DNA from: Lenisia limosa
Taxonomy: Eukaryota > Breviatea
Length of the DNA: 61,552 nt
Assembly: GCA_001655205.1 (NCBI GenBank)
Contig: LPNZ01005834.1
Span: 1 to 61,552, forward strand
Reading direction: 5' to 3'
The translations under genes were made by a program, and so were the position numbers. The notes under the pieces are model-generated. The model saw only the letters and a program-made list of their open reading frames with translations. It was not told where the DNA came from and ran no database searches. Below are positions 1-12,659 of this stretch, piece by piece (position 1 is the stretch's first letter; each line of letters begins with the position of its first letter).

Positions 1-3000
1 AGACTATCTCAACCCTCCCACTTGAACAAAGTTGAATCCGACAGTGATAGAGGCGTAGTACGCGGCTAGGTTGTGAGGGAAGGAAAGAGAAGGGCAGCAA
101 TCATTCCAGCGTACCAGTGTGGCTTTGAGCGGTCATTCTGAGCAAAATGGCACCCACAATGAAGATGAGAATGATCATGAGGATCAGGAGGTACTTGGCA
201 TTGTCCGGGCAGATCTAAGGAATGAATACACTGCAAAATTGACTTACGTTACAGACGCCGTCAGCCTTGTAGTATCCCATAATGCAGTTGGTGCATCTGT
301 CCCCCTCATAACCAGTAGCACAGGCCTCATCAGCACGTCCTGGGGGTGAGAGCCGCATTTCTATTCCAGATACCAACCTCCAAGACACGCCGCCGCCACC
401 ACGCACTGCAGGAACTCGGGCTGGCCGTTCTCCAGTGTTTCACCTACGAGTTAGAGACATAGCTGACTCACAACTCACCACTATCCCAGCATCCAGGAAG
501 GGCCACGGGGTACTCATCACCGCCCGGACAGTCGCCACATGACGGGCACTCTTCGCACTTGTTGGTGTCCGGTGACGTGTAGAACAAGGGACGGCACCAG
601 CATCTTGGGGACTACTGTGTTAAACATGTTGGCAAAGTCAATTCCTGAGCCCCTCTTACGCCCTCCGGGGAGTATGACGTGTTCGGGTTGTCATCGGAGC
701 CGTAGACACTGGAGCAAAGGTCGCAGGAGGAGCCGCCGGCAGTGGCCTTGAACTGGTTGGCGGGGCAAGGCGTGCATCTGGAGGCGCCCTCATTGGCGGC
801 AATGTATCCCGCTGGATAGTCATGTTGGCGGAACAGGACGAATCATACCAGGACAAGGGGTGTTACAATTGGGCTGGCCGAGGCTGGGGTTGTAGTACCC
901 AGGCAGGCACTTTTTACACTCATATTGGCCNNNNNNNNNNCGATTTGCCTTGTGTTCGTACCTGTCCTCTTGGGCACCGCGTGCATGCAGAAGCACCAGC
1001 CAGTGAGTATCTTCCCTTGACACATTCCTAAACAGTCAATTTGTTTCGGGTTTTCTTTCAGTTCCCCTGAAAAGAAAAGCAACAAAGAGGAAATAACGCA
1101 TAAATCCGAGGACAGCAACACACCTCGGGGTCGACCTGTCCAACTTCGCAGTAGTGGCCACGGGGACATTCAGTGCACTCATCCACAGTGGTGTTGGTCT
1201 GGGTGAAGGAGCCTGCTGGGCAAGGCTCGCAAGTCTCCCATGACTTCTGCGAGTAGTGACCCACGGGACACGGGTCGGGATTCTTTTGCCCCTCCGAACA
1301 GCTGTAGCCGGCCGGACAGTCGAGACAGCTGCTTGTTAGACGCTTGGGCATTGAACAATGACGCAAGAGATGTGAAGCGTACTAAGAAAGCCCGATCATC
1401 GGTGCGTAGCTCCCGGCAGGACAAGGCAGGCAAGTCGTGGCACCAACAGGGGACCAATATCCGGCTGGGCATGGCTACGGGTATGAGAACATGGTCTAAT
1501 TCACAAGTCCAGTCCAGTTCAGTTCAGTTCAGTTCCTCTCACCTCGGGGGCGGTTGATCCTTCGAAACAAATGTAGCCCGTGGGACAAGGCTTGCACTCG
1601 CTCTGAGCCTGATGGTCCTGGTAAGAACCCTCTGTGCAAAGAACTGGTGCCGTGGCGCGAGTCGTTTCGACAAAGGAGCCTTTCTGAGGGGGTTAACGCG
1701 AATATGATAGTTCTCAACTCTACACCCAAAGAATCACAAAGGACTTGGCGTTGTGAAAAGTTACGGACACTTACCTCGGCAGGTTGGCAAAGGGACATGT
1801 TGGTTGCAGGAGAGTAGTACCCAATGGCACAAGGGTTACAATCAGATGAGCCAGGCTAAACGTGTGAAAAAGGTAGCGCTATTTCAATTCAGTTTTGAAA
1901 GGTAAGACAGAGCTTTACACTCGAGCAAAGGAACAAAAGAGCTTAGAAATGGCTCACCAGTTGGGAATGGAAGCCCATTTCACAGACAATACACAGGTCA
2001 ATCGTTGTAGCGCCAGTGATGGGCTGCATGGACCCTTCATAACAGAGTGTGCATGCCTCGGTTTGGTGGTTCTCGGTGTACGTTCCGACGGGGCAGAACG
2101 AGCAATGGTCCTACAACGTCAGCGGCAGCCGTCAAACAAAGCCCTCACCTGGCCCTCCATATCCTGGTACATGCCGGGTCTGCAGTCTGTGCAATACTCC
2201 TGGCCGTCAGCCTCGCCATACGTTCCGACGGGACACGCCAGGCAGTCGGCGGCGCTGGTGGAAGCCGTCTCGTTGTTGTACGTCAGCATGGGGCAGGCGT
2301 AGCAGAAGGACTATGGGGTGAGTCAAGCTGGAGAGAACACTCACCATGCCCGTGTCATTTCCGTAGTGGCCGACTTCACAGGGGAGACACGTCTCCCAGG
2401 CCTCTTCCGCATAATATCCTGCAAAGCACCCCACACAGTCTGAGGCAAGCTTCGACTTGGTCTGGGGGGGGGGTAAGCAACGAAACACGATCTGCGTACA
2501 TTGGGGTTGGCGGTTCCTGCAGAGCATTTGAGACAGGTTGTTTGCTCAGTGCCTTCGTTGTAACTGCCAAATTCGCACTAAAGGAGTAAGAGCGGCAGAA
2601 CAGTACGAGGAACATGAGACACCCACATCAGTGCACGAGCCTGAAGCTTCAACTGGGGAGTATGTACCCTCGAGACAAATATCGCAGGTGGTAGCCTTGG
2701 GGGCTCCGCTGAAGCGGCCTGCGGGACATGGAAGACAGTCGCGCTGCATGGGGTCGGGCTGGGGGGTCAGAACAAACACGCTGAAATCCAGGGTCGTACC
2801 TGATTGTATCCAGGCTGGCANNNNNNNNNNGATATCACAGGTGGTAGCCTTGGGGGCTCCGCTGAAGCGACCTGCGGGACATGGAAGACAGTCGCGCTGC
2901 ATGGGGTCGGGCTGGGGGGGTCAGAACAAACACGCTGAAATCCAGGGTCGTACCTGATTGTATCCAGGCTGGCATTCGTAGCAAAAGGCCTGCCCAGTTT

Positions 3001-6000
3001 CGTTCTGATGGTGGCCGCCTTGACACGTTTCACATGTGTTTTGACCGGGCAGCGGCTGATATTTACCGATCGGGCAGATCTACAGTGTGACGGAAGGAAC
3101 AGCAAGGAATGAGGCGAATAAAAGTGCACAACAGCTGACTTCGCATTTCGTATTGCCAGTTCCGACACTATAAGTTCCAGTGGGACACTCGACACAATCC
3201 TCATTGCTGTCGGTCGACTTATACCAGCCTTCAGGACAAGCTATACGGTTATTGTTTTGGATCATTTCAAACACTACGTTGCACCATTGCATACCAGCAC
3301 AGGTGGGTCCAATAGCAGTGCCACCATATCCGGCTATGCACACGTCGCAGGTGTGCCCGGTTGTGAAAGTGGATGTGTCACACAGGCATCTACCTNNNNN
3401 NNNNNCGCTGACTTCGCATTTCGTATTGCCAGTTCCGACACTATAAGTTCCAGTGGGACACTCAACACAATCCTCATTGCTGTCGGTCGACTTATACCAG
3501 CCTTCAGGACAAGCTACACGGTTATTGTATTGAATCATATCAAAAAAAAACTACGTTGCACCATTGCGTACCAGCACAGGTGGGTCCAATAGCAGTGCCA
3601 CCATATCCGGCCATGCACACGTCGCAGGTGTGCCCGGTTGTGAAAGTGGATGTGTCACACAGGCATCTACCTCCACTAGGGTTGCAGACAATGACAGTAC
3701 CCGCATCAATCATAACCTGGGGTGATGAACAGAAAGCTGCACAGCAAATGCCCATTGCACATCACATCATGAAGCTAACCGAATTGCCGTTACAGAAGCA
3801 GGTGGTACATTCAGCGCCGTCAAGGGGAGGAAGATACTGGNNNNNNNNNNAGTGGTGAACAGAAAGCTGCACAGCAAATGCCCATTGCACATCACATCAT
3901 GAAGCTAACTGAATTGCCGTTACAGAAGCAGGTGGTACATTCAGCGCCGTCAAGGGGAGGAAGATACTGGTTCTTGCCACATTCAGAACTACACACGGAT
4001 CCGAAGATCGGATTTTCTGGGTCAGGTTCCTGGGTGGTCAGTATGACATGTAGTAGGGATAGAGCATACCTGGAGGGGGTTCTTCATTGTTGGACAGTTA
4101 TCACAAGAATCTCCGACTAAAATGTAAGGAATACCGCGAGCAATGGACAAAGAAAGACCAAAGAAAACCACCGCTCACATCCGTCATTATCGTAATCGTC
4201 CTGGGTGGGGTTGCTAATCTAAAACATGAGATAGTCTCGGGGGTGAAAAACTTACAAATGGACACGTGTCATTGAACCGAGCCTTAATTGCAGCCGGAAT
4301 GTCAAGGGGCGTGAAGGAAGTGAGATTGGCATAGCCGTCTCCGTCCAGATCATTATCGGGGTCGAACATGTTGAGGTAGTAGGTCTTGCCATCAGCCTGA
4401 AGAATTTCGCCATCACACATATCGCCAAGCCCTAATTGTTAAGATCAAATGAGGACCAACCATCGCCGTCAATATCTGACGTTTCGGGCCCATCAACAAC
4501 ACCGCATTTATCGAGGCAAACAGTGCCGTCAAGCTTGCTGTCAGTGTAGTGTTCTGAGTGGTGAGTGAGGCGTGGCGGCGGACCAACCCAGGCATTCGCA
4601 TCTGTGTGTTCCGGGCATATTGATGCAGTTGGCCTTGACGGAGCAGCCTCCATGGTCGGTCTGCGAAGTAAGGGTCGAACAAGCGGCAACTGAGTGTACG
4701 AACGCATTCCGCCTACCAGGCATTCGTCAATGTCAATACAGACGTTCAAACTCGGTAAATCATGTTCATAGCCCTCGATACATGTGCAATTGAAGAGTTC
4801 ACCACCAGAGGTCAGAGGATTCAGATTGACACAGATCTGCCGGTCAATGGGGAACAAAGCTACCTACCGTGAAAGCACCACAGTCATTGGAGCCTTCAGC
4901 ACATTCATCAATGTCAACACAGTTTTGCTGGAGAGGTCAGTTCAGTTCAGGTCAGTTTAGTTCACCCCAAAACCCACCAAGTCGTCCAGAAGGCGGTGGC
5001 CTGTCATGCAAGAACATTCGTAGCCGATAGTTGGATGTCCGGGATTGTCAAGATAGTTGGGGCAGGAGGTACCGGGAATGGGAGAACAGTCCTAAATATA
5101 AGACAAGATTGATGCAAAACAAAAAATGGGTTCACTTTGAGCTTACAGTGCATGTCTGTTCGCAGTTGCCCCTTCCGTCATTATGGAGACAGTTGTGAAT
5201 ATCTGGGGGTGAGAAAGGTCACACTGATATAAGTACATACTTGTGCACTCCAGGCCGTCAGCACCAATAAAACCATCGGGACACGGGTCACAAACAAACG
5301 TGCCTCCACAGTTGATGTCCGTGCAATTGACCCTGTGCTGTTAGAGGGCAACATGGAGATGGTGCAAGACCAGGCACTCACAATGGGTCGCAAGGGCTGT
5401 CTTCGCAGTAATTGATCTCGTAACACGTTGCATTGTCAGCACCAAGGGTCATGTGGTTGGGGCAGNNNNNNNNNNATTAGAAGGCAACACGGAGATGGTG
5501 CAAGACCAGGCACTCACAATGGGTCGCAAGGGCTGTCTTCACAGTAATTGATCTCGTAACACGTTGCATTGTCAGCACCAAGGGTCATGTGGTTGGGGCA
5601 GGAGCAGGTCCATCCTGGAGTGGTGTCACTGCACGTGTCGTAGAACGTGGCGCCGCCGCAAGAATCCAGCATATCGCAATCATCCGTTTCAAGATAGCAC
5701 TCATCGATGTTCTAAGGAGTCATTTTTGTTCATTGGTGCAGAACACCACGCCCTCATACGACACACGTGACACCGTCAGGAAGCAGTTCGTAGCCCCAGC
5801 GGCAAGTGCACTCAAAGGAGCCGAACGTGTTGTTACTAGGGGGTCAGAAGCAACGATGATGACAAGGACGGAATGGCAGTAAGATTGAATCCAACCAGAG
5901 CTCAGGGAAGAAGCAGGCGTTATTTCCAGCGCTGTTGAGAGCGCATTCATNNNNNNNNNNAATGAAAAGGACGGAATGGCAGTAAAATTGAACCCAACCA

Positions 6001-9000
6001 GAGCTCAGGGAAGAAGCAGGCGTTATTTCCAGCGCTGTTGAGAGCGCATTCATCAATGTCCACGCATGACGCGGTGTATGAGTCTCCAGAGAACCCATCA
6101 GGACAAGGGCTGCATTCATAGTAGCCTTCAAAGTTCGTGCACGTGACAGCTTCCTAGAAAAGTGAGCGTCTTGACGTCATACCAGTAGGTCACAGCCACC
6201 CTTGTTGGTTGCGCATTCGTTGATATCATCACAAGATGTCTTTCCTGGGGAGTTAGCGATGCTGCAGATGGACAGGCCCAGTGCAACATACCCGTTCCAG
6301 AGTAGCCAGGAGGGCAATCAGTGCACTCAAACGTTCCAGGGAGATTGGTGCAGTTTGTGAGGGAATGGCATTGAGTGGGGTTGCATTCGTCGACGTCTGG
6401 AGATGAGACCAAAAAAGAGACCACCAACCATCACAAGCCGCTAAGTCCGCATTGAGGAGATAGCCGTCTTCACAGGAGCATACGAAGCTTCCAGGAAAGT
6501 TCGTACAGATCTAAAGCGGTCATCACGGCGGGCATAACCCTGAGCAACCTGTCCGCAATTGTCGAGTTCGTCGGTACATTCGTCGATGTCAAGACAATTG
6601 TCCGCGTTATCCGGGTCAACAATGAAGCCGTCGTTGCACGTGCACAGGTAGCCTGGAACGAGATCCTCGCATGTCTGNNNNNNNNNNCAAGTTCGTACAG
6701 ATCTAAAGCGGTCATCACGGCTGGCATAACCCTGAGCAACCTGTCCGCAATTGTCGAGTTCGTCGGTACATTCGTCAATGTCAAGACAATTGTCCGCGTT
6801 ATCCGGGTCAACAATGAAGCCGTCATTGCACGTGCACAGGTAGCCTGGGACGAGATCCTCGCATGTCTGGGGGGGGGGGGNNNNNNNNNNCAATTTCAAC
6901 ACATTCGTTGATGTTGGTGCACGTGTAGCCGTCACCATCGAATCCTAGGATGTGAACAAACACGAAAGGAGCTCACCATTAGGACAAGGCTTGCAAGAGT
7001 CCGTGGTTTGCGTGTAGATGACAGCCAACTCAAAGAGCTCGCTTGCCGAACCTCTCAGTCCAATGAACGGCTGCGACGTTACGCTGACCAACAGGAATGA
7101 GGCAAACCTGGGTGACGTTGCCGGTGAGAGTGGCCGTTTTGTAGTTCGGGAGAACAGACGTGCTTGGTTGCACTGCGTCTGACGCTACAGCGCATTAGAA
7201 CCACCCAAGGAACATGGCAGTAAACGTGATGCACTCGCCGCCTACGAGCTACTACGCCAACAACTTCCCAAACAAAACNNNNNNNNNNAATTTCAACACA
7301 TTCGTTGATGTTGGTGCACGTGTAGCCGTCACCATCGAATCCTATGATGTGAACAAACACGAAAGGAGCTCACCATCAGGACAAGGCTTGCAAGAGTCCG
7401 TGGTTTGCGTGTAGATGACAGCCAACTCAAAGAGCTCGCTTGCCGAACCTCTCAGTCCAATGAACGGCTGCGACGTTACGCTGACCAACAGGAATGGCAA
7501 ACCTGGGTGACGTTGCCGGTGAGAGTGGCCGTTTTGTAGTTCGGGAGAACGGACGTGCTTGGTTGCACTGCATCTGACGCTACAGCGCATTAGAACCACC
7601 CAAGGAACATGGTAGTAAACGTGATGCACTCGCCGCCTACGAGCTACTACGCCAACAACTTCCCAAACAAAACTGTCGTTGGATTGGACCACTTCGCCCG
7701 CCCTGAAAAGTAAGATCAAGAGATCCCGCGGTCAAACCAGTCCACAGCGGCGGCGTAGAGGACATGTGAAATAATAGGGACTTCATCGCTGCCAGCCGAG
7801 GCGATCTGAACTGCAAACGTTGTGTCAGCTGAAAGTCAGAGAAACCAAGCCACAAGTCAACTCACCATCCAGCGCCACACCCGGGGTGGTGATGACCTCG
7901 TCAATCAGATTGGCGATGGAGGGAAGGTCCTGAAGTTCACACACGGTGATAGGTTGGTTGACCAGTCTGAGACGGTCCAGAGCAAAGTCGAAGCAAGTTN
8001 NNNNNNNNNTCAAGCCACAAGTCAACTCACCATCCAGTGCCACACCCGGGGTGGTGATGACCCCGTCAATCAGATTGGCGATGGAGGGAAGGTCTTGAAG
8101 CTCGCACACGGTGATAGGTTGGTTGACCAGTCTGAGACGGTCCAGAGCAAAGTCGAAGCAAGTTATGACGTTGGCGGTGGGGGCAGTTGTGGGCCAAAGC
8201 TCGAGGGCGGCTGGCTGAGATGGTACCAGACATGTGGTATTTTGATATGGCAAGAGATACATTGTCGTGTTGTCGGGATGTACTTGTTTTATAATGTTCA
8301 TCTTGAGGGTTAGAGGACCTGAGGAAGCAAAATGAGGATTGTTGACACCCACCGTTCCATTGAAAATGGGAGTACAATCGGTCACTAGCACAGTGACATT
8401 GATGGGAATGATAGTTTCAATAAGCTGAAGGGTGAAAATCGGAACAGTTCAGTTTAGAACATACCTCAGTTTTGTTGACCAGCTCAGTGGTGTTGAAGAA
8501 AACAGTCTCATTGACCAAGGAAGTAACGTTTTGCATTTCCCATGACGGTCCGGGTAGAGTCTGGATGGTGAGAGGTCAAGAGTAACATACGACGTTGACA
8601 AGGTTGGTGACGTTGACAAGCTGAGTGGTGTTGTGAAGAGTCGTAACGTTGACCACAGTCGTGACATTGTTCCACTGGCTCTCGGTACCGGGTTCCGTGG
8701 TGTTGTACGACACACAATCCTGGGGGAGGTCCTCCACGATGATGTCCTCCAAAGTGGTACTGTTGACAAGAACAGTCACGTTCACCGGTGTGACATCGTA
8801 ACACTCAGTAATGCCTGGTGGGGTCAGAAGAGAAATGACATAATAACACCCACCATCGAGGAAAACGAATTTGCCATATTCCACGGTGTTGAGCAGGCTG
8901 GTATCCTGGGGTACCCAGCATCCCTCGATGCTGGTGGGGACAACTTCCATGTCCATGGTGGTGGAGGAGGGATAAGTCACCTGAACTGTCAGACACGTCC

Positions 9001-12000
9001 AACACCAATGACACCCACATTAACCCAGTTGTCGACTGGAAGACACGCAAACGCAAGAGGCGTANNNNNNNNNNCGGTACCCAGCACCCCTCAATGCTGG
9101 TAGGCACAACTTCCATGTCCATGGTGGTGGAGGAGGGATAAGTAACCTGAACTGTCAGACACGTCCACCGCCCAATGACACCCACATTAACCCAGTTGTC
9201 GACTGGAAGACACGCAAACGCAAGAGGCGTAGACGCAAGACGATATGGCGTCACATCGGACAGACATCCTGACCATTCACTGCACGTACCTGCCACACAT
9301 TTCTCGTTTGTGACTGCGCATTTGCCATCAATGACATCGTAACCCTTAAAAGGTGACGAGTACATAAAGAACAAACCTGGACACAGCCGCAAGAATGTGA
9401 GCCTGCTTTGTTGGTGCNNNNNNNNNNCATCAACTAAGAGATGATGAAGGTCAGTGAATAAGGCCACGACGTCCCGCGGGCCTACCACAAGGGTATCTGT
9501 CATCACCGTCAGGATGGTAGAAGCCACTGTTACAGCTGCATTCATAGTCTCCAATCGTGTTGTTGCAATTGTGCTGGCAAATCGAAGATCCTGTATACAG
9601 GCCAGCTATAGAGTGTCAATGAAAACAAGATAGTCCTTCAAAAAGCTCCTTCCCACATCCAGCGTCCAAGGTTCCGCCATTATCAAGACACTCGTTGTCG
9701 TCGTTACAGGCAGGTCCGTCAGCTGTGAAGCCACTCAGACAGCTGCAGGACCAGAATGGATCTTCGTCTGTGCAGATCTGCTGACAATCGTCGAGACCCT
9801 CAGCGCACTGAAGACGTCAGAACCGGGCATTAAAGACATTCAGCATGGTATAACTTCACTCACCNNNNNNNNNNCGCTTCGTCAGCTGAAAAGCGGTACC
9901 CTTCGTTACAAGAGCACGTGTATGACCCAACTGTGTCCGTGCTTGAGGGTAAAACGGATTAATAAAGTCGTGATAAACTCTCCACCCACATACCAAACTT
10001 GGGCATTGACACAAACAGCCGGACTGAAGCCAACAGCACACTCGTCCACATCTACAGTGTGAGTCAACCTGGGGTGGACAAACTTTGACAGTTGGTGCCG
10101 TCGTCATAGTAGCCGTCGTCACACTCGCAGTCGTAAGAGCCGACCGTGTTGACACCTGAAAGTAAGCAACCACAAGGCATAGCGTACAATGGGAGTTCGG
10201 ACGACAAGAGGCAGTGAGTAACGTGCATTCGTCAAGGTCCTTGCAGTCATTGTAGGGTTTGCTAGTGTCTAATTCATAGCCAGCAGGACAGGGAAGGCAT
10301 CTACAGGTGAGTGACAGCAAAAAGAGCCCACTCCCATGAGGATTCGCTGATCGAGTTGCAGTTGTCCTGGAAACACGTGCCACACGGGTCCACGCGGCCG
10401 ATAACTTGAACCTACAGACAGTGTAAGAAAACAACTGCGGAATAACAGGAAGGCTGTTCGACTCAGTACCTCATTAGCCACAACTGTGGTGTAAGTCTTG
10501 GCATTTGTGGACATGAGCACCAGGTAAGAGGCCCGGGCATAGACCTGAATTAGTTATTTCTGGTCGTGGTGCTGACAATTTGTTGCTTCAGAAATACGTG
10601 AAAAATTATCAATTTTTGGTCACTATTTAATTTGGTTTTGACAATTCACCCCCACCTCTCCCCGAGACCCACCGGGACAACAACGTAGAGAGAGTGGCCA
10701 AGGCCGACGGTGTTGGAGTAGAGAACATCAACCTCCCAATCGGCCTGATCCGCAACGTCCGTGGTCGAAAGGAAGGCCTGCGTCTTGCCGTAGAGTTTGA
10801 GCTACAGAGAGTCAGCGTTCCAGGTAATTGAGATAAAGCTCTGAAGCACCCTCCCTACTGGTAAGTAGTCGGAGACACTGATGAAATTACTAGATTTGGG
10901 GAAGATGAAGCGCACCACGTCAATATAAGCCGCATAAGAGGTTGTGAAACGGATAGATGCCTAAAAAGAGTCAAATGGTCAACAACCACTGTCCATACCT
11001 TTCCGTTCATTCCAACACTGAATTGCCCGGTGAAACTGTTCGAATTGTAGTCCATGTACTCAACTTGGTCACTCAACTATTCTGTAAACAAATACAAAAA
11101 AAAAGACAACTTTCGTCAATTGCTAACCAAAAGGAAACTCTAAATATCAGCCCCCCCCCCCCNNNNNNNNNNNNNNNNNNNNNNNNNNNNNNNNNNNNNN
11201 NNNNNNNNNNNNNNNNNNNNNNNNNNNNNNNNNNNNNNNNNNNNNNNNGGGAATCATTTCTGGAGAGTGAGGCAAAGAAACTCGAAACAGCAAAACAGCA
11301 TCATATAACTGGCCCTCCAACTGGGGTAGATCATCCAGTGAATTTTGAAGTTTGCGTTGATGTTATCCGAAGATTTCCTTTCAATAACCGAAATATCGGC
11401 TCCATCAACCCTCGTTCTGAGAACAACAGTCTGAAGATTGAGGTCCCTTTGTCCGTGCTGGGTGTCAGCAAAAACGACCGGTGGGAGACTGAGCTGGACA
11501 TCCCACGAAATTGACACTTTTGTTTGATGTGTGCCGGGGTTGGCGAATTCCGATGTAACACCTGCAAAGTCAAAACACTATCTCTCTCAAAAGTGGCCAA
11601 GAAACAAACCGGAAAAGCCATCTTTGGGCCGTTGGAGGAACGCATAATTGGCAGGGTCATAGTAGTTCTTATAGTGGCTGTCACGATAAACCAGTTCGTT
11701 CTCCCACTAAAAGTGTTAATCCATCTTTTTAGGAGGCCTCAAATTCCTACCTCATTGTATCTCATCTGAGGGTTCATGAAAACGCGACTACTACTGTAGT
11801 ATGTGTACGAATTAACACCAATAAAGTTGGCATTTCCCTAAACTGTCAAACGGAAGAATACTCGGATATTTGGTGTACTAAACAGAACCCCACAAACATT
11901 AATAAAAGTCGACGGTAAACTCTCCTGGCTAGTACTCGCAAACCCTGCGTAGTAGTATTCTGAGGGGTGAAGTCAAAAAAATCCGAATAAAAGCTTACCA

Positions 12001-12659
12001 AAAGCGTTCTGTGCTGTTGTGGGACACATTTTGTGCCATGTCACGGTGCCGACATAGTGGTCACCGGAATGAGGCCTGGTGAATAAGCGCAGAACACAAT
12101 ACTTCATTACATCATTGAAGTTCAAACTCCTCTTACTCGTAGTAGAGGTTTTCACTGTGCGTATTGTAGATAAAAAAGGCTGAGTCAGAAACAGCAGAAG
12201 TGTATTCCATCTGAGCGGCAATTAATCCAACACGAAGGAGAAAAAAATGGTATAGGTTGTCATCTGGTTTTCTTTTTTTTCAATCCAAGAGGTTTAAAAT
12301 TATAAATATTAAAAAAAACCTTCTAATGTAAAAATCTACGGAATTTAAAAACTTCCGAAGGTGAAAAGTAGTGCAAGATCTTGACAACTCATAACCCACA
12401 ACAACAAAAAGTTTGATTAGTTGACAAACCTGAACAAAACATCCTTGACCAATTCCTGTACCTCCACAGTTTGGCGTTACTACATAGGTAAAGGAATAGC
12501 AACTGGGCAGACAACTTCAAAGAAGCAGACTTGAAAATAGCCGACAATCAGAAACAAGCAAAAAGTCAATCCCTGGATACCTTTGTACGAAAATGTAAAA
12601 CTAATAACAAATGTAAGCCATAGAGCAAGGAGAGCGGTAATGGGCGGCATTTTGGCCAT
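1..12659 (-). CDS. Giant EGF/GCC2-GCC3 Cys-rich membrane receptor-like protein (3' end off window)
   Basis: The start at 12657-12659 opens a hydrophobic signal peptide (MAKMPPITALLALWLTFVIS). Going downstream on the minus strand, the exons encode a conserved ectodomain with an H-type-lectin-like segment (about 11510-11320), calcium-binding EGF repeats with D-x-D-E-C starts (about 10520-9440), an Asn-x-Thr rich stretch (8800-8340), a further conserved domain (8400-7830), more cbEGF repeats (7360-5180), thrombospondin-3-like Asp/Gly repeats (4720-4214), and many Cys-rich GCC2/GCC3 ephrin-receptor-like modules (3760-200). A membrane helix follows near 185-125, and then an exon reading AYYASITVGFNFVQ, so the C-terminus is probably polytopic and continues off the left edge. 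It is likely a cell-surface adhesion or sensing receptor; the ligand is unknown. Many 10-N gaps and duplicated contig ends break the model, so exon order is inferred. The N-terminal half has a paralogue at 25982-29635. Confidence 0.75.
125..190 (-). other. Transmembrane helix of EGF gene 1
   Basis: The exon after an AG acceptor reads ICPDNAKY followed by LLILMIILIFIVGAILL, then a basic/polar stretch (RMTAQSH). This is a clear membrane-spanning segment after the Cys-rich ectodomain. The following exon (about 62-10) is also hydrophobic, so further helices probably lie beyond the window. Confidence 0.75.
1511..1537. repeat. (GTTCA)n microsatellite in an EGF gene 1 intron
   Basis: Several GTTCA/GTCCA pentamers in a row; a similar degenerate run occurs at 4928-4964. 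Both fall in introns. Confidence 0.7.
2679..2974. repeat. Duplicate contig ends around gap 2821-2830
   Basis: About 142 bp left of the gap recurs right of it (from 2832) with a few substitutions and a G-run length change. It ends exactly at the gap, so it is read as an unmerged allelic overlap rather than an extra Cys-rich exon. Confidence 0.85.
3136..3671. repeat. Duplicate contig ends around gap 3396-3405
   Basis: About 260 bp on the left recurs on the right. Differences are scattered substitutions and an A-run indel. Counting both would give two copies of the exon encoding ACPEGWYKSTDSNEDCVECP. Confidence 0.85.
3722..3970. repeat. Duplicate contig ends around gap 3841-3850
   Basis: About 119 bp repeated on both sides of the 10-N gap with only one or two differences. 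Confidence 0.85.
4214..4720 (-). other. Thrombospondin type-3-like calcium-binding segment
   Basis: Exons contain DPDNDLDGDGYANL and DIDGDGWSSFD, the Asp-x-Asp-x-Asp-Gly spacing of TSP3 or EF-hand-like calcium loops, next to an EGF-like exon with a CECLG core. This fits a calcium-dependent extracellular adhesion protein. The segment lies between the cbEGF and GCC2/GCC3 blocks. Confidence 0.5.
5341..5600. repeat. Duplicate contig ends around gap 5466-5475
   Basis: About 125 bp repeated, with isolated transitions (for example GAGGGCAACATGG versus GAAGGCAACACGG). Confidence 0.85.
5861..6051. repeat. Duplicate contig ends around gap 5951-5960
   Basis: About 90 bp repeated around the gap, covering part of an EGF exon. 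Confidence 0.85.
6499..6869. repeat. Duplicate contig ends around gap 6678-6687
   Basis: About 179 bp repeated, including the exon encoding DIDECTDELDNCGQVAQGYA. The right copy runs into a G run and a second 10-N gap (6881-6890). Confidence 0.85.
6892..7673. repeat. Duplicate contig ends around gap 7279-7288
   Basis: The longest case: about 387 bp repeated, spanning coding and intron sequence, with substitutions and a 2-bp indel (CAGGAATGAGGCAAACC versus CAGGAATGGCAAACC). Confidence 0.85.
7846..8164. repeat. Duplicate contig ends around gap 8000-8009
   Basis: About 154 bp repeated with a handful of substitutions. Confidence 0.85.
8449..8980 (-). other. Asn-x-Thr sequon-rich stalk of EGF gene 1
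   Basis: Several exons read as repeated sequons with alternating hydrophobic residues, for example VVNVTTLHNTTQLVNVTNLV and LVNETVFFNTTELVNKTE. Sequons recur every 6-8 residues with Leu/Val between them. If this is in the ectodomain, as the signal peptide implies, it would be densely N-glycosylated. It lies between the EGF region and the 7830-8400 domain. Confidence 0.6.
8908..9232. repeat. Duplicate contig ends around gap 9065-9074
   Basis: About 156 bp repeated. The substitutions are synonymous or intronic where readable. Confidence 0.85.
11254..11517 (-). other. H-type-lectin-like segment in EGF gene 1
   Basis: The exon reads VSISWDVQLSLPPVVFADTQ, then a strand pattern, and ends KIHWMIYPS. 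H-type lectin repeats (as in discoidin-type lectins) share the 'aromatic-rich strand, PPVV, closing W' layout, but the match is by eye only. The same exon occurs in the paralogue at about 28237-28030 with clear divergence, so the segment is conserved. The upstream side abuts a long N gap (11163-11248). Confidence 0.4.
12590..12659 (-). other. Signal-peptide exon of EGF gene 1
   Basis: The first in-frame ATG is followed within a few residues by a run of about 16 hydrophobic residues (ALLALWLTFVISFTF), typical of a secretory signal. The exon ends near a GTATCC donor. The next exon encodes a stretch with spaced cysteines ending GIGQGCFVQ, which matches the equivalent exon of the paralogue (SFGQGCYVQ, near 29400). 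Confidence 0.7.

Noticed and set aside
119-349. Plus-strand open frames across 1-12000
   Set aside because: They are antisense to the Cys-rich exons of EGF gene 1, lack splice-consistent continuation and show no domain signature.
3136-3671. Apparent tandem duplication of Cys-rich exons (and eight similar cases in EGF gene 1)
   Set aside because: Each duplication ends exactly at a 10-N gap and differs by allele-like SNPs, so unmerged contig ends explain it better than real exon duplication.
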